Positions 40,326-47,693 of a DNA stretch of 49,424 bases are shown here, piece by piece; position 1 is the first letter of the stretch; each line of letters begins with the position of its first letter. Source of the DNA: an uncultured Clostridia bacterium (GTDB lineage Bacteria > Bacillota > Clostridia > Christensenellales > Aristaeellaceae); the NCBI GenBank assembly GCA_934647305.1, contig CAKUFI010000012.1, positions 1-49,424 on the forward strand, written 5' to 3'. The notes below the pieces were generated by a model. It had not been told where the DNA came from. It did no database searches and worked only from the letters and a program-made list of their open reading frames with translations. Position numbers and translations under genes: made by a program.

Positions 40326-41978
40326 TTACTCCGCGGCGTCCAGTATGGCCTGATTGACGCGGCGGCGCAGATTGATCAGATAGTCCTGACTGCGCGGGAA
40401 GCGGCTGAAGGTGACCGGCTCGGCCAGTCCCTCGTCGATCATTTCCTTCACTACGCTGCGGCCCATCAGCTCGCCCAGCCACTCGAAGGCGCGCAGATCC
40501 TGCATCGCCTGGGTGGTGACGGCCATGCGGATGGACTCCTCGGGCATGCCATCCGCGCCGGGATAAACCTGGAAGGTGTCGCCCGCGGGCACGAAGCCGT
40601 CGCCGTCGGTGTTGGCGTAGGGGTCGATTGGGTAGTCGGAGTACTGGGAGTTGTAGAAGTTGTAGCCCCACTGCAGGAAGCCCTCAATGTCATACTTGAA
40701 CAGCTGCACGCCCAGTATGCGGTTGCGCGCGGAGGGCATGGAGATGAACATGTTGGACACGTCCTTATACTGTCCGCAGCAGTAGTACGTCCACAGCCCG
40801 GGCACCTTGGCCTCCAGGAAGGGCTCGATGTGGTTGTTGGCGGGCACCGGGTGATCGACCGCGCCGGTTTTGTAGAAGTCCAGGTTGCTCAGCGCATCCA
40901 TGATCCGGTAGCCCGACAGCAGGCCGGCCACCTGATCCTTGGCGGCGCGATAGCTGTCCAGCTGCTCGAGGCTGGGCTCGTCGGAGATGTGCCAGAAGGC
41001 CGCGTGATCGATACCTTCCTCCTTGAAGACCTGAAGCAGCGCGGGCACGTAGGCGTTCAGGAAGCGGCGGTACTCCTCGCCGGTCGCCTCGGTTTCCCAG
41101 CCGAACAGGCGCTTGTATTCGCCGTCCACGGTCGCCATGATCTTGGGCGCGGCCACGGCGCCCCACTGAGAGTACAGGTGCGCGACCTCGTAGTACTTCA
41201 CGCCGCAGCGCCTGCACATGTCGATCCAGCGGCGCACCTTCGCCATGTCGAAGCGATACTCGCCGTTTTCCACAGCGATGTCCACCAGCTGTGTGGTCAG
41301 GCGCTCGCCGCCCCTGCGGGTGTCCAGCGGCGGGGTGTGCACCGGCATCAGGATCATGTTGATGCCGCCCTCGACCGCCTTTTTGACGAAGTTTTCGATG
41401 ATGCGCCAGTGCTCCTCGCTGAAGACCTCGACGTGGTAGTACTGGGCCAGGCAGTCGCAGTGGAACCACTTTGTGTGCATCAGCTTCTGATCGGGCAGCA
41501 GGCCCTTGAGCACCTCGACGTACTGCGTGCGCTCGGCCGCGACCTCGCCCGCGTCATCCTTCAGACGCAGGGTCACCGGGTAGATCCCCGGCTCCAGTTC
41601 GCCCTTCGGGTTCACGTCTACCCACAGGCTGTCCCACTGGCGCGGATAGGCGCGCAGGCTGTGTTCGCCGATTTCGGTGAGCAGGTCGGGATACAGGCCG
41701 GGAGTCTTGCGCAGGTAGTTGTCGCCGCTGTCCTCATAAGCGGCCAGGCGCACCGGCACATGCCGGACCTGCCGCACGTGGACGTACTGCTCGATCGGGG
41801 ACTCGACCTCGACGTGCACATAGTCCCGGAAGGACGGCTCGATCAGCGTGTAGGCCGCCTGGAAGGAAATGATCTCGTTTTGGAAGCCCTGCGGAAAGCC
41901 CAGCTCGGGGCGCTCCTCGGGCTCCTGATCCAGAAAGACCTTTTCAAGGGAGGATACCAGCTTCAGGTTGATATTCAT
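40326..41978 (-). CDS. DUF4091/GH123-like glycoside hydrolase
   Basis: A 550-residue protein resembling DUF4091 proteins, relatives of family GH123. An N-terminal beta-sandwich (to about 160; VPVRLAAYEDSGDNYLRKTP, GIYPVTLRL) precedes a TIM barrel with KWFHCDCLAQYYHVEVFSE, INMILMPVHTPPLDT and FWHISDEPSLEQL. The Asp-Glu pair in HISDEP is the likely catalytic pair of the GH123 type (substrate-assisted with N-acetyl sugars). LWTYYCCGQY and FLQWGYNFYN are further family landmarks. No signal peptide is seen. GAAAGGAG precedes the ATG. Substrate unknown, possibly an N-acetylhexosamine-containing glycan. The upstream peptidoglycan-binding gene ends 21 bp before it. Confidence 0.85.
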   Translation of the reverse strand: MNINLKLVSSLEKVFLDQEPEERPELGFPQGFQNEIISFQAAYTLIEPSFRDYVHVEVESPIEQYVHVRQVRHVPVRLAAYEDSGDNYLRKTPGLYPDLLTEIGEHSLRAYPRQWDSLWVDVNPKGELEPGIYPVTLRLKDDAGEVAAERTQYVEVLKGLLPDQKLMHTKWFHCDCLAQYYHVEVFSEEHWRIIENFVKKAVEGGINMILMPVHTPPLDTRRGGERLTTQLVDIAVENGEYRFDMAKVRRWIDMCRRCGVKYYEVAHLYSQWGAVAAPKIMATVDGEYKRLFGWETEATGEEYRRFLNAYVPALLQVFKEEGIDHAAFWHISDEPSLEQLDSYRAAKDQVAGLLSGYRIMDALSNLDFYKTGAVDHPVPANNHIEPFLEAKVPGLWTYYCCGQYKDVSNMFISMPSARNRILGVQLFKYDIEGFLQWGYNFYNSQYSDYPIDPYANTDGDGFVPAGDTFQVYPGADGMPEESIRMAVTTQAMQDLRAFEWLGELMGRSVVKEMIDEGLAEPVTFSRFPRSQDYLINLRRRVNQAILDAAE

Positions 41979-41999
41979 GGCGCTCGGCGCTCCTTTCGA

Positions 42000-43376
42000 T
42001 TATCGGTTCAGGGTGTATTCCCAGGTCTGCTCGCCCATCTGCAGGCTCAGCGTCCATTCGCCCGTCCGCAGGCAGGCACTCTTCGGGATCTCCGCCACGA
42101 CCAGCAGCCGCCCGTCCGCCAGCGGCAGCAGCGCGCTGTCCAGGCTCTCGCCCTCGTTGCTCTCGCACAGCGCCTCGGCCTTATAGGCGTAGCCGTCGAT
42201 GGTCAGCGTGCCGGTCATCTGCCAGTACAGGTTGACCTCCCCGGCGGAGCGGTTGACGATCTGTCCCTCGGCGATCACCAGCGTGTTGTCCGCGTTGGTC
42301 ACGGTGCGCGCGGCGGTCAGCGGCTGCGCGGAGGCGGAGACCGCCTCGGCCAGGTAGTAGCTGCCCAGCGACACCGAGCAGGAACCCTCCGCGCCCTCGG
42401 CGACCGCGAGCTGTCCCTCGTCGGCCAGCGGAACCGCCAGGCTCTCGCCGCGTAGCAGGGCGATCAGCGCCTCGTCGCAGCTTCCGGTGGTTCGCAGTCC
42501 GTAATATGCCTGCGCCCGGCGCACGGCCACCGCGGTGCCCTCGCCATAGGCGTTGTCCGGCGTGCCCAGCAGGAAGCCCTTCTCGATGAGCAGGTTCTGC
42601 AGTGCGCGCACGCTCTCGCCGGTGTCGCCCCGGGTCAGCTGGCCCAGCTCGTCCAGCTTGAAGCCCTCGGTCTCGTCCGCAAGGGACAGCGAGGTCATCG
42701 GGAAGAAGTCGCCGAACTGCTGCCTGTACGCGTTTTCGCTCAGCTCCCACAGGCCGTAGGAATCCATGTGCAGCGCGTTCAGCTCGCTGAGCATGTCCTC
42801 CGAGGCGCTCAGGGACGCGTTTTCCAGGCGCTTTTTCACCTGTGTGCTCTCGGCGCGCGAGAGGGTGGTGGTATAGACCTGACTGCCGTGCAGGCGCACC
42901 GTGACCTCGTCCGCCGACTGCAGCGCGCGCAGCATGTCGAGGCCCTCTTCGTTCAGGTAGGCGGTCAGCTTCTCGGCCCTGCGCCCGCCCACGATGGTCT
43001 CCTCGCGGGCCACGTCCAGGTCATAGCGCGTGCCGCCGAAGGCCAGCGAAACCGCCGTCGCCTCCGAGGGCGTGTTGTTCACGTAGTACATCTCCAGCCT
43101 GGGCACGATCAGTCCCAGTGATTCGCTGCCCGTCAGCTCCAGGTAAAACAGGCACGCGCCCTGATAGCTCAGATCCGCCGCCCGCTGGTTCATGTAGTAC
43201 AGCGCGGCGTCGGCCAGCACGCCATGGGTCTGCCAGGTCTCTCCGTCCTGCGAGTAGCCGGTATAGCACTCCAGCCGTCTGGGTGAGGTGTTTTGGGCGG
43301 CCAGGTTCAGCGTTTCGGCGGAGGCGGCGCCCAGCACAATACTTGCGGCCAAAAGTGCCGCGACGATTTTTTTCAT
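42000..43376 (-). CDS. Secreted peptidoglycan-binding domain protein
   Basis: A 458-residue exported protein with a signal peptide (KKIVAALLAASIVLGAASAE, cleavage near residue 20). A beta-rich N-terminal domain of unknown type runs to about residue 215. A peptidoglycan-binding type 1 domain follows (about 240-310; LTRGDTGESVRALQNLLIEK, then FLLGTPDNAYGEGTAVAVRR), and a C-terminal Ig-like beta domain to the end. It probably sits in the cell wall; no catalytic residues are recognised. The ATG at 43376 has GGAG 10 nt upstream and a consensus promoter at 43416-43444. The open frame upstream to 43913 is repeat DNA lying before that promoter. Confidence 0.85.
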   Translation of the reverse strand: MKKIVAALLAASIVLGAASAETLNLAAQNTSPRRLECYTGYSQDGETWQTHGVLADAALYYMNQRAADLSYQGACLFYLELTGSESLGLIVPRLEMYYVNNTPSEATAVSLAFGGTRYDLDVAREETIVGGRRAEKLTAYLNEEGLDMLRALQSADEVTVRLHGSQVYTTTLSRAESTQVKKRLENASLSASEDMLSELNALHMDSYGLWELSENAYRQQFGDFFPMTSLSLADETEGFKLDELGQLTRGDTGESVRALQNLLIEKGFLLGTPDNAYGEGTAVAVRRAQAYYGLRTTGSCDEALIALLRGESLAVPLADEGQLAVAEGAEGSCSVSLGSYYLAEAVSASAQPLTAARTVTNADNTLVIAEGQIVNRSAGEVNLYWQMTGTLTIDGYAYKAEALCESNEGESLDSALLPLADGRLLVVAEIPKSACLRTGEWTLSLQMGEQTWEYTLNR

Positions 43377-43415
43377 ACCGCATGGTCTCCTTTTCAGTGA
43401 TAATTCTCCGCTTCT

Positions 43416-43444
43416 ATTGTACCTGTACTTTTCGGCGCTGTCAA
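43416..43444 (-). promoter_or_regulatory. Sigma-A promoter of the peptidoglycan-binding gene
   Basis: On the minus strand TTGACA (43444-43439) and TACAAT (43421-43416) are 17 bp apart. Repeat copy R7 begins about 35 bp upstream. Confidence 0.85.
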
Positions 43445-43477
43445 TGAAGAATCGCTTCCCCACGCAAATATTCCGGG

Positions 43478-43860
43478 CCGGTCGGCAGTGCCGACTGCCA
43501 CTTGCTGCCGCCGGGCAGGGCCCGGTTCCGGTTGCTGCCGCGGATTCTGGCGACGACCATCGGCCGCCAGAAGTTGAAGCGGCCGAGGTCTGCGGATTTC
43601 CGGAACTATTCCGGAAATCGTTGGTCGGCTTTGCCGACGCGGGCTGGGAGAGGCTCCGCTTCGCTTCGCGCTCCCCCAGACCCCCACCGAAGTTTGCGCG
43701 CCGGGCAGTGCCCGGTTCCACTTGCTGCCGCCGAATAGCACACGAACCCAGCCGCCATAAATTGGAGCGGCTGGGTTCTTCGAATCCGCAGAATTCTCTG
43801 CGGATTATGGGGCGGCGCTGCCGCCTCGGCTGGGGGAGGCTCTCGAATAGCGCATAGCCT
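43478..43860 (+). repeat. Modular hairpin repeat, double copy R7a/R7b
   Basis: R7a: palindromes GTCGGCAGTGCCGAC (43481-43495) and CCGGGCAGGGCCCGG (43511-43525); stem 1, GACCATCGGCCGC (43555-43567)/GCGGCCGAGGTC (43579-43590), loop CAGAAGTTGAA; stem 2, GATTTCCGGAA (43595-43605)/TTCCGGAAATC (43609-43619); stem 3 (43624-43638); module D to 43690. R7b: CCGGGCAGTGCCCGG (43701-43715); stem 1, GAACCCAGCCGC (43744-43755)/GCGGCTGGGTTC (43767-43778), loop CATAAATTGGA; stem 2, AATCCGCAGA (43783-43792)/TCTGCGGATT (43797-43806); stem 3, GGCGGCGCTGCCGCC (43811-43825); truncated module D. It lies between divergent promoters, outside transcripts. Confidence 0.9.
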
Positions 43861-43867
43861 GCCGATA

Positions 43868-43905
43868 GGATACGCGGTAGCAAGTGGCTGTCGGCCCCGC
43901 CGACC
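43868..43905 (-). repeat. Fragment of the hairpin repeat, reverse orientation
   Basis: CGGTAGCAAGTGGCTGTCGG (43875-43894) and the palindrome GTCGGCCCCGCCGAC (43890-43904) are the inverse of the CCACTTGCTGCCGC joint and palindrome at 43481-43510. This makes a third, inverted piece next to R7b. Confidence 0.6.
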
Positions 43906-43968
43906 GGCTTCACCTTTTGCAGGGATTTGACGGGAGTGTGATTTTGCTGTGAATCGCCGAAAAAATGC

Positions 43969-43996
43969 TTTAGATTTCACATTTGTGTGATATAGT
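43969..43996 (+). promoter_or_regulatory. Extended -10 promoter with inverted repeat, flavodoxin-like gene
   Basis: TATAGT (43991-43996) preceded by TGA gives an extended -10. TTTAGA (43969-43974) is a weak -35 with 16 bp spacing. TCACA (43977-43981) and TGTGA (43986-43990) form a perfect inverted repeat abutting the -10, a possible operator. Confidence 0.5.
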
Positions 43997-44036
43997 AAAA
44001 ATTACATCCAAACCACTTGAAAGAAGGCAATGTTCC

Positions 44037-44459
44037 ATGAAGGGTCGCGTACACTATGTCAGCCCCAAGGGCTGTGCGGAAATGGTCGCCGAGGCCATCG
44101 CCCGCGAAATCAAGATCGTCAAGGAGCCGCTGCTCCCTGCCTACATGCCTGAAAACATCATCCTGATGTTCCTGGGCTGCGAAGGCACCAAGGTCGACAA
44201 GACCACGATGGAGTTTATCCGCTCCCTGAACGTCAAGCGCGTAGAAAACGCCGCGCTGTTCTGCTGCAACCCCAAGAAGAGCACCGCCGCCATCGAGGAG
44301 ATGCGCGCCGCGCTCAAGGCGCAGGGCATCAACGTGCTCGACCAGTCGTTCGTCTGCACCGGCAAGGGCTTCCTGTCCGGCAAGATGCCCTCCGACGCCG
44401 ATCTCGAGGCTGCCCGCAAGTTCGCCGCGGACTGCGTCAAGACCGTGATGCACGACTAA
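44037..44459 (+). CDS. Flavodoxin-like protein (Flavodoxin_3 type)
   Basis: A 140-residue small alpha/beta protein. The pattern fits the flavodoxin-like family often annotated as Flavodoxin_3: VHYVSPKGCAEMVAEAIAREI (first strand and flavin-phosphate loop region), ILMFLGCEGTKVDKTTMEFI (second strand) and FVCTGKGFLSGKM near the end. The phosphate loop lacks the S/T-x-T-G-N-T of classic flavodoxins, so FMN binding is uncertain. AAGAAGG precedes the ATG at 44037. It is a single-gene unit with its own promoter and a strong terminator. A redox role is inferred from the fold only. Confidence 0.72.
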   Translation: MKGRVHYVSPKGCAEMVAEAIAREIKIVKEPLLPAYMPENIILMFLGCEGTKVDKTTMEFIRSLNVKRVENAALFCCNPKKSTAAIEEMRAALKAQGINVLDQSFVCTGKGFLSGKMPSDADLEAARKFAADCVKTVMHD

Positions 44460-44474
44460 TTACCCGATGAAAAA

Positions 44475-44512
44475 CACGCTCCCTCCCGCGAGGGGGCGCG
44501 TTTTGCGTTTTA
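44475..44512. terminator. Intrinsic terminator after the flavodoxin-like gene
   Basis: CGCTCCCTC (44477-44485) pairs with GAGGGGGCG (44490-44498), then CGTTTTGCGTTTT. A run of A on the left gives T-run potential on the other strand. Confidence 0.8.
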
Positions 44513-44934
44513 AACTGAATTTTGTTCGATGAAAAGCTGGTGATTCACATGGAACCGTTGACTATCGTTCGACAAAAGCGCCGCTTATTCAGCCTTTGGG
44601 CGCGAGGCCCGGAAGGATCAGCGCTTTTCCGGGGGCGTTCGAGCGAGCGTGGTTTTGGTTCCTGAGAGTCACAGCAAAAGCCGGGCTTTGTTCAATGCAA
44701 GTCGGAGATTCATGCGAGATCGCTGAATATTATTCGGAATGGTTCCCTGCCGGGCGGATAGATTCGGAGCCTGAAGACGGTGATTTTCCGGGAAAAGCCT
44801 GTATCAAAAAGCCGGGCTTCGTTCACGAAGGTCTGGAAAAAGCGCGGCGATTGTTCGGAAATGACGTCTTTCCCTGAGGCGCTTGAAAACTGGCGGCAGA
44901 GAGAGCTTCGGGCGCTGCCGAACCGCCTGTCGCT
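44513..44934. other. Intergenic stretch without recognisable gene
   Basis: About 420 bp, richer in A and T than the neighbours. A 93-codon frame at 44596-44877 has no ribosome binding site and no recognisable content. A sequence of about 27 nt containing AAAAGCCGGGCTT and GTTCA occurs twice, at 44676-44703 and 44806-44833. Related GTTCGA/GTTCAA pieces occur near 44528, 44573, 44638 and 44851. It may be a decayed element; nothing firmer can be said. Confidence 0.4.
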
Positions 44935-46149
44935 TCACTCGTCCTCTTCGCGTTCCAGTTCGGAGAGGATGCGGGCGGGGGTGACGGCGTCCTTGCCAAA
45001 GCGGCGGCGCAGCTCGTCCACTGTCGTTTCAAGTCGCTTCCTGCGTTCCCGAATGGGCGCGTTTTCGGCCTCGAACAGGCTGATTTGCGCCTCCTCGTCG
45101 CTGCCCACCAGGCCTGTCGCGCCCACGCCCAGCATGCGGATGGGGGAGGCCGGGTTCCACTCCGCCTGAACCAGCGCCAGCGCGCACTGGTACAGCTCGC
45201 TCGTCAGCGCGGTCGGCCTGGCCAGCTTTTTCTGTCGGCAGATGGTTTTGAGTGCGGGGTTGCGGATCTGTATCTGCACGGTGGTGGCGAAGAGCTGCTG
45301 CTCGCGCAGCCTGCCGCCCACGCTGTCGCACAGGGCGAGAAGGCCCGTCTGGATATCCTCCAGGCCGACCAGATCGCGCGCGAAGGTGGTGGAGTTGCTG
45401 ACGCTCTTGACCGGGTCGACCTCGCCCTGACGGCGCACCGGGCTGTCGTCCAGGCCGTTGGCGTAGCGCCAGAGCATGTCGCCCGAGGCCGCGCCCAGCA
45501 TCGAGATCGCGCGCTCCCTGGGCAGGGAGGCCAGCTCGCCGATGGTGCGGATATAGAACCTGTGCAGCAGCTGCGCGGTGGTGCGGCCCACGAACAGCAT
45601 GCTTTCCACCGGCAGGGGAAAGAGGATGTCCCTGTAGTTGTCGCGGGAGATCACCGTGGTCGCGTCCGGCTTTTTGTAGTCGCTGCCCAGCTTGGCGAAG
45701 ACCTTGTTGAAGGACACGCCCACCGAGATGGTCAGGCCCAGTTCCTCCCGAACGCGGCGGCGCAGCTCGTCAGCGATGTGCTCGCCCGTGCCGAAGAGGT
45801 TCTGGCTGCCGGTCACGTCCAGCCAGCTCTCGTCGATGCTGAAGGCCTCGACCTGGTCGGTATACTGGGCGTAGATGGCGTTGATGCGGCGGCAGTACTC
45901 GCCGTAGAGGTATCTGGTCGGGCGGATGAGGGTGAGGTTCGGGCATTTTTTGAGCGCCTGATAGATGGTTTCGGCCGTCTTGATCCCGTACTTTTTCGCC
46001 TTTTCGTTTTTGGCCAGGATGATGCCGTGCCGGCTGGCCGGGTCGCCGCACACCGCCATGGGCACGTCGCGCAGCTCGGGCCGGTAGATGCTTTCGACCG
46101 AGGCAAAGTAGTTGTTGCAGTCACAGTGCAGTATGACCCGGTCTTTCAT
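44935..46149 (-). CDS. dinB: DNA polymerase IV (Y family)
   Basis: A 404-residue translesion polymerase. The palm motif is LHCDCNNYFASVE, the second acidic site SIDESWLDVTG, followed by ISVGVSFNKVFAKLGSDYKKP. A helix-hairpin-helix region reads IGELASLPRERAISMLG. The little-finger domain ends before QISLFE (in DEEAQISLFEAE), a beta-clamp binding motif of the QxxLF type. It extends primers past damaged bases at a cost in fidelity. The length is normal. No LexA or DinR box is obvious in the 90 bp upstream, and cca lies upstream on the same strand, so it may be read from the cca promoter. Confidence 0.95.
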   Translation of the reverse strand: MKDRVILHCDCNNYFASVESIYRPELRDVPMAVCGDPASRHGIILAKNEKAKKYGIKTAETIYQALKKCPNLTLIRPTRYLYGEYCRRINAIYAQYTDQVEAFSIDESWLDVTGSQNLFGTGEHIADELRRRVREELGLTISVGVSFNKVFAKLGSDYKKPDATTVISRDNYRDILFPLPVESMLFVGRTTAQLLHRFYIRTIGELASLPRERAISMLGAASGDMLWRYANGLDDSPVRRQGEVDPVKSVSNSTTFARDLVGLEDIQTGLLALCDSVGGRLREQQLFATTVQIQIRNPALKTICRQKKLARPTALTSELYQCALALVQAEWNPASPIRMLGVGATGLVGSDEEAQISLFEAENAPIRERRKRLETTVDELRRRFGKDAVTPARILSELEREEDE

Positions 46150-46239
46150 CCTGTATCACCTCGCAGACGGGGGTCGAGTGGGTGGAAAGGGCGTGAAGCG
46201 CCGCGCAGGGGTGGGGTGTGAGGCAACCGTACCCCTGCG

Positions 46240-47556
46240 CTACATGGCGGAATCTTCGGCGGCAGGGGCGGTAGACTCGTCCATGAGCGGCGTTTCGGGC
46301 GCGGCGGGCTTTGAGGCCTTTTTCCGGCTCCGGCGCGGTTTTGCGGGCGAGCGGGCGGGCTGCAGCCAGTCGTTCATCTGGGTGCGGACGTAATCGAGGA
46401 GCGCCTCCTTTCGGTTAGGCAGCGCGCCCTCGATGACCTGAACGAGCAGGCGGTTGAGCATATCGCCGGTCTTTTTGCGGGGCAGGCCGAGCAGGAACAG
46501 ATCCTGTCCGTTCACGGCCAGCTGTTTGAGGGTCACGCAGTCGCCCTGCTGGATGACCAGGTGAGACAGCGCCAGTGCGCAGGCGTTTTGCAGCTCGACC
46601 ACCGCGCACAGCGTCTCCTCGCCCACCTCCTGCATCAGCCGCCGCATGCCGCTGCGGGTGCGGGGCGCGCTTTCATGGGCGCATCGGGTCAGGGTGAGCA
46701 TGAACTGGCGGCCCTTTTTGCTCAGCTTGAGGCGCAGGGCGGTCTCCTCGAGCTGCTGCTCGGGCAGGTCGCACATCAGCGCGGCCAGGCGCATTTCAGG
46801 CACGGGCGGCACCAGCGACACGCGTCTGGCGGCGCACAGGTAGTCTTCCTCCGAAAGGGCGCTGAGCGGCGGCACGATTACCTCCATGACCGGGCGGAAC
46901 TGCAGCAGCACCTGCTCGGCGCGCTTGCCGGCAAGCAGCTTGCACAGCTCGGCCGCGATGCGCTCCACGGCGATATTGTTCAGCAGCTCGCGGCTGCGCA
47001 GCACGGCCTGGGCGGTCGCCTCGTCGATGTCGAAATCCAGCTTGCTTGAAAAGCGCAGGGCGCGCAGTATGCGCAGCGCGTCCTCCTGAAAGCGGGTGTC
47101 CGGGTCGCCCACGCAGCGGATGATCCGGGCGTTCAGGTCGTCCACGCCGCCCACGTAGTCCACCACGTCCTCCTGCTCGTTCCAGCACAGCGCGTTGACC
47201 GTGAAGTCGCGCCGCAGCACGTCCTCCTCCAGGTGCGAGGTGAAGGTGACCTCCTCCGGACGGCGGTTGTCCTCGTACTCGCCGTCAATGCGGAAGGTGG
47301 TGATTTCGATGGGCATGCCGTGCTTGATCAGGGTGATCGTGCCGTGCTTCAGGCCGACGGTCAGCGTGTGTTCCCGCTTGAACAGCGCCAGCGTTTCCTC
47401 GGGCAGCGCACTGGTGGTCAGGTCAAAATCGTTCGGCTCCACGCCCAGCAGGCTGTCGCGCACGCAGCCGCCCACGCAGTAGGCCTGATAGCCCGCGCGG
47501 CGCAGTGCGTTCAGGGCGTAGCGCACCGGGTAAGGCAGGTTCATCTTCAACGACAT
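46240..47556 (-). CDS. cca: CCA tRNA nucleotidyltransferase
   Basis: A 438-residue class II nucleotidyltransferase that adds or repairs the CCA end of tRNAs. The head domain reads AYCVGGCVRDSLLG, then EPNDFDLTTSALPEETLALF, with the metal-binding DFD. LRRDFTVNALCWN, RFQEDALRILRALRFSSKL and the ERI helix follow. The helical C-terminal half lacks a clear HD motif. It ends with a basic tail (KPRRSRKKASKP). The ATG at 47556 follows AGGAGA; an ATG at 47607 would precede the -10. It could instead be a CC- or A-adding specialist; no second copy is seen here. Confidence 0.94.
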   Translation of the reverse strand: MSLKMNLPYPVRYALNALRRAGYQAYCVGGCVRDSLLGVEPNDFDLTTSALPEETLALFKREHTLTVGLKHGTITLIKHGMPIEITTFRIDGEYEDNRRPEEVTFTSHLEEDVLRRDFTVNALCWNEQEDVVDYVGGVDDLNARIIRCVGDPDTRFQEDALRILRALRFSSKLDFDIDEATAQAVLRSRELLNNIAVERIAAELCKLLAGKRAEQVLLQFRPVMEVIVPPLSALSEEDYLCAARRVSLVPPVPEMRLAALMCDLPEQQLEETALRLKLSKKGRQFMLTLTRCAHESAPRTRSGMRRLMQEVGEETLCAVVELQNACALALSHLVIQQGDCVTLKQLAVNGQDLFLLGLPRKKTGDMLNRLLVQVIEGALPNRKEALLDYVRTQMNDWLQPARSPAKPRRSRKKASKPAAPETPLMDESTAPAAEDSAM

Positions 47557-47578
47557 CACTCTCCTATTGTATAACGAT

Positions 47579-47607
47579 ATTATAGCACGCCCGCCGCCTG
47601 CAGGCAA
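47579..47607 (-). promoter_or_regulatory. Sigma-A promoter of cca
   Basis: On the minus strand TTGCCT (47607-47602) and TATAAT (47584-47579) are 17 bp apart. The -35 lies within the palindrome TGCAGGCAAGCCTGCA (47599-47614). Confidence 0.8.
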
Positions 47608-47630
47608 GCCTGCAAAAAAACACAGAGAAA

Positions 47631-47666
47631 CGCCCCGCAGCCAGGCGTGAAGCTGGCCGTGGGGCG
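47631..47666 (-). terminator. Terminator of the ADP-ribosylglycohydrolase gene
   Basis: On the minus strand CGCCCC and GCCAG pair with CTGGC and GGGGCG around about 8 nt, followed by TTTCTCTGTGTTTTTTT. Confidence 0.7.
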
Positions 47667-47693
47667 ATCTGTTGATAATGAACTGCGGAGCAA

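Noticed and set aside
43377..43913. N-terminal extension of the peptidoglycan-binding protein by about 179 codons
   Set aside because: It translates repeat copy R7, lies upstream of a consensus promoter, and would bury a proper signal peptide starting at 43376.
44596..44877. 93-codon open frame
   Set aside because: No ribosome binding site, no promoter, no recognisable motif, and it spans the internal duplication of this gap.
47599..47614. Palindrome TGCAGGCAAGCCTGCA as a separate operator
   Set aside because: It overlaps the cca -35 and lies next to the terminator T-run of the upstream gene; one palindrome without further copies is not enough to call an operator.
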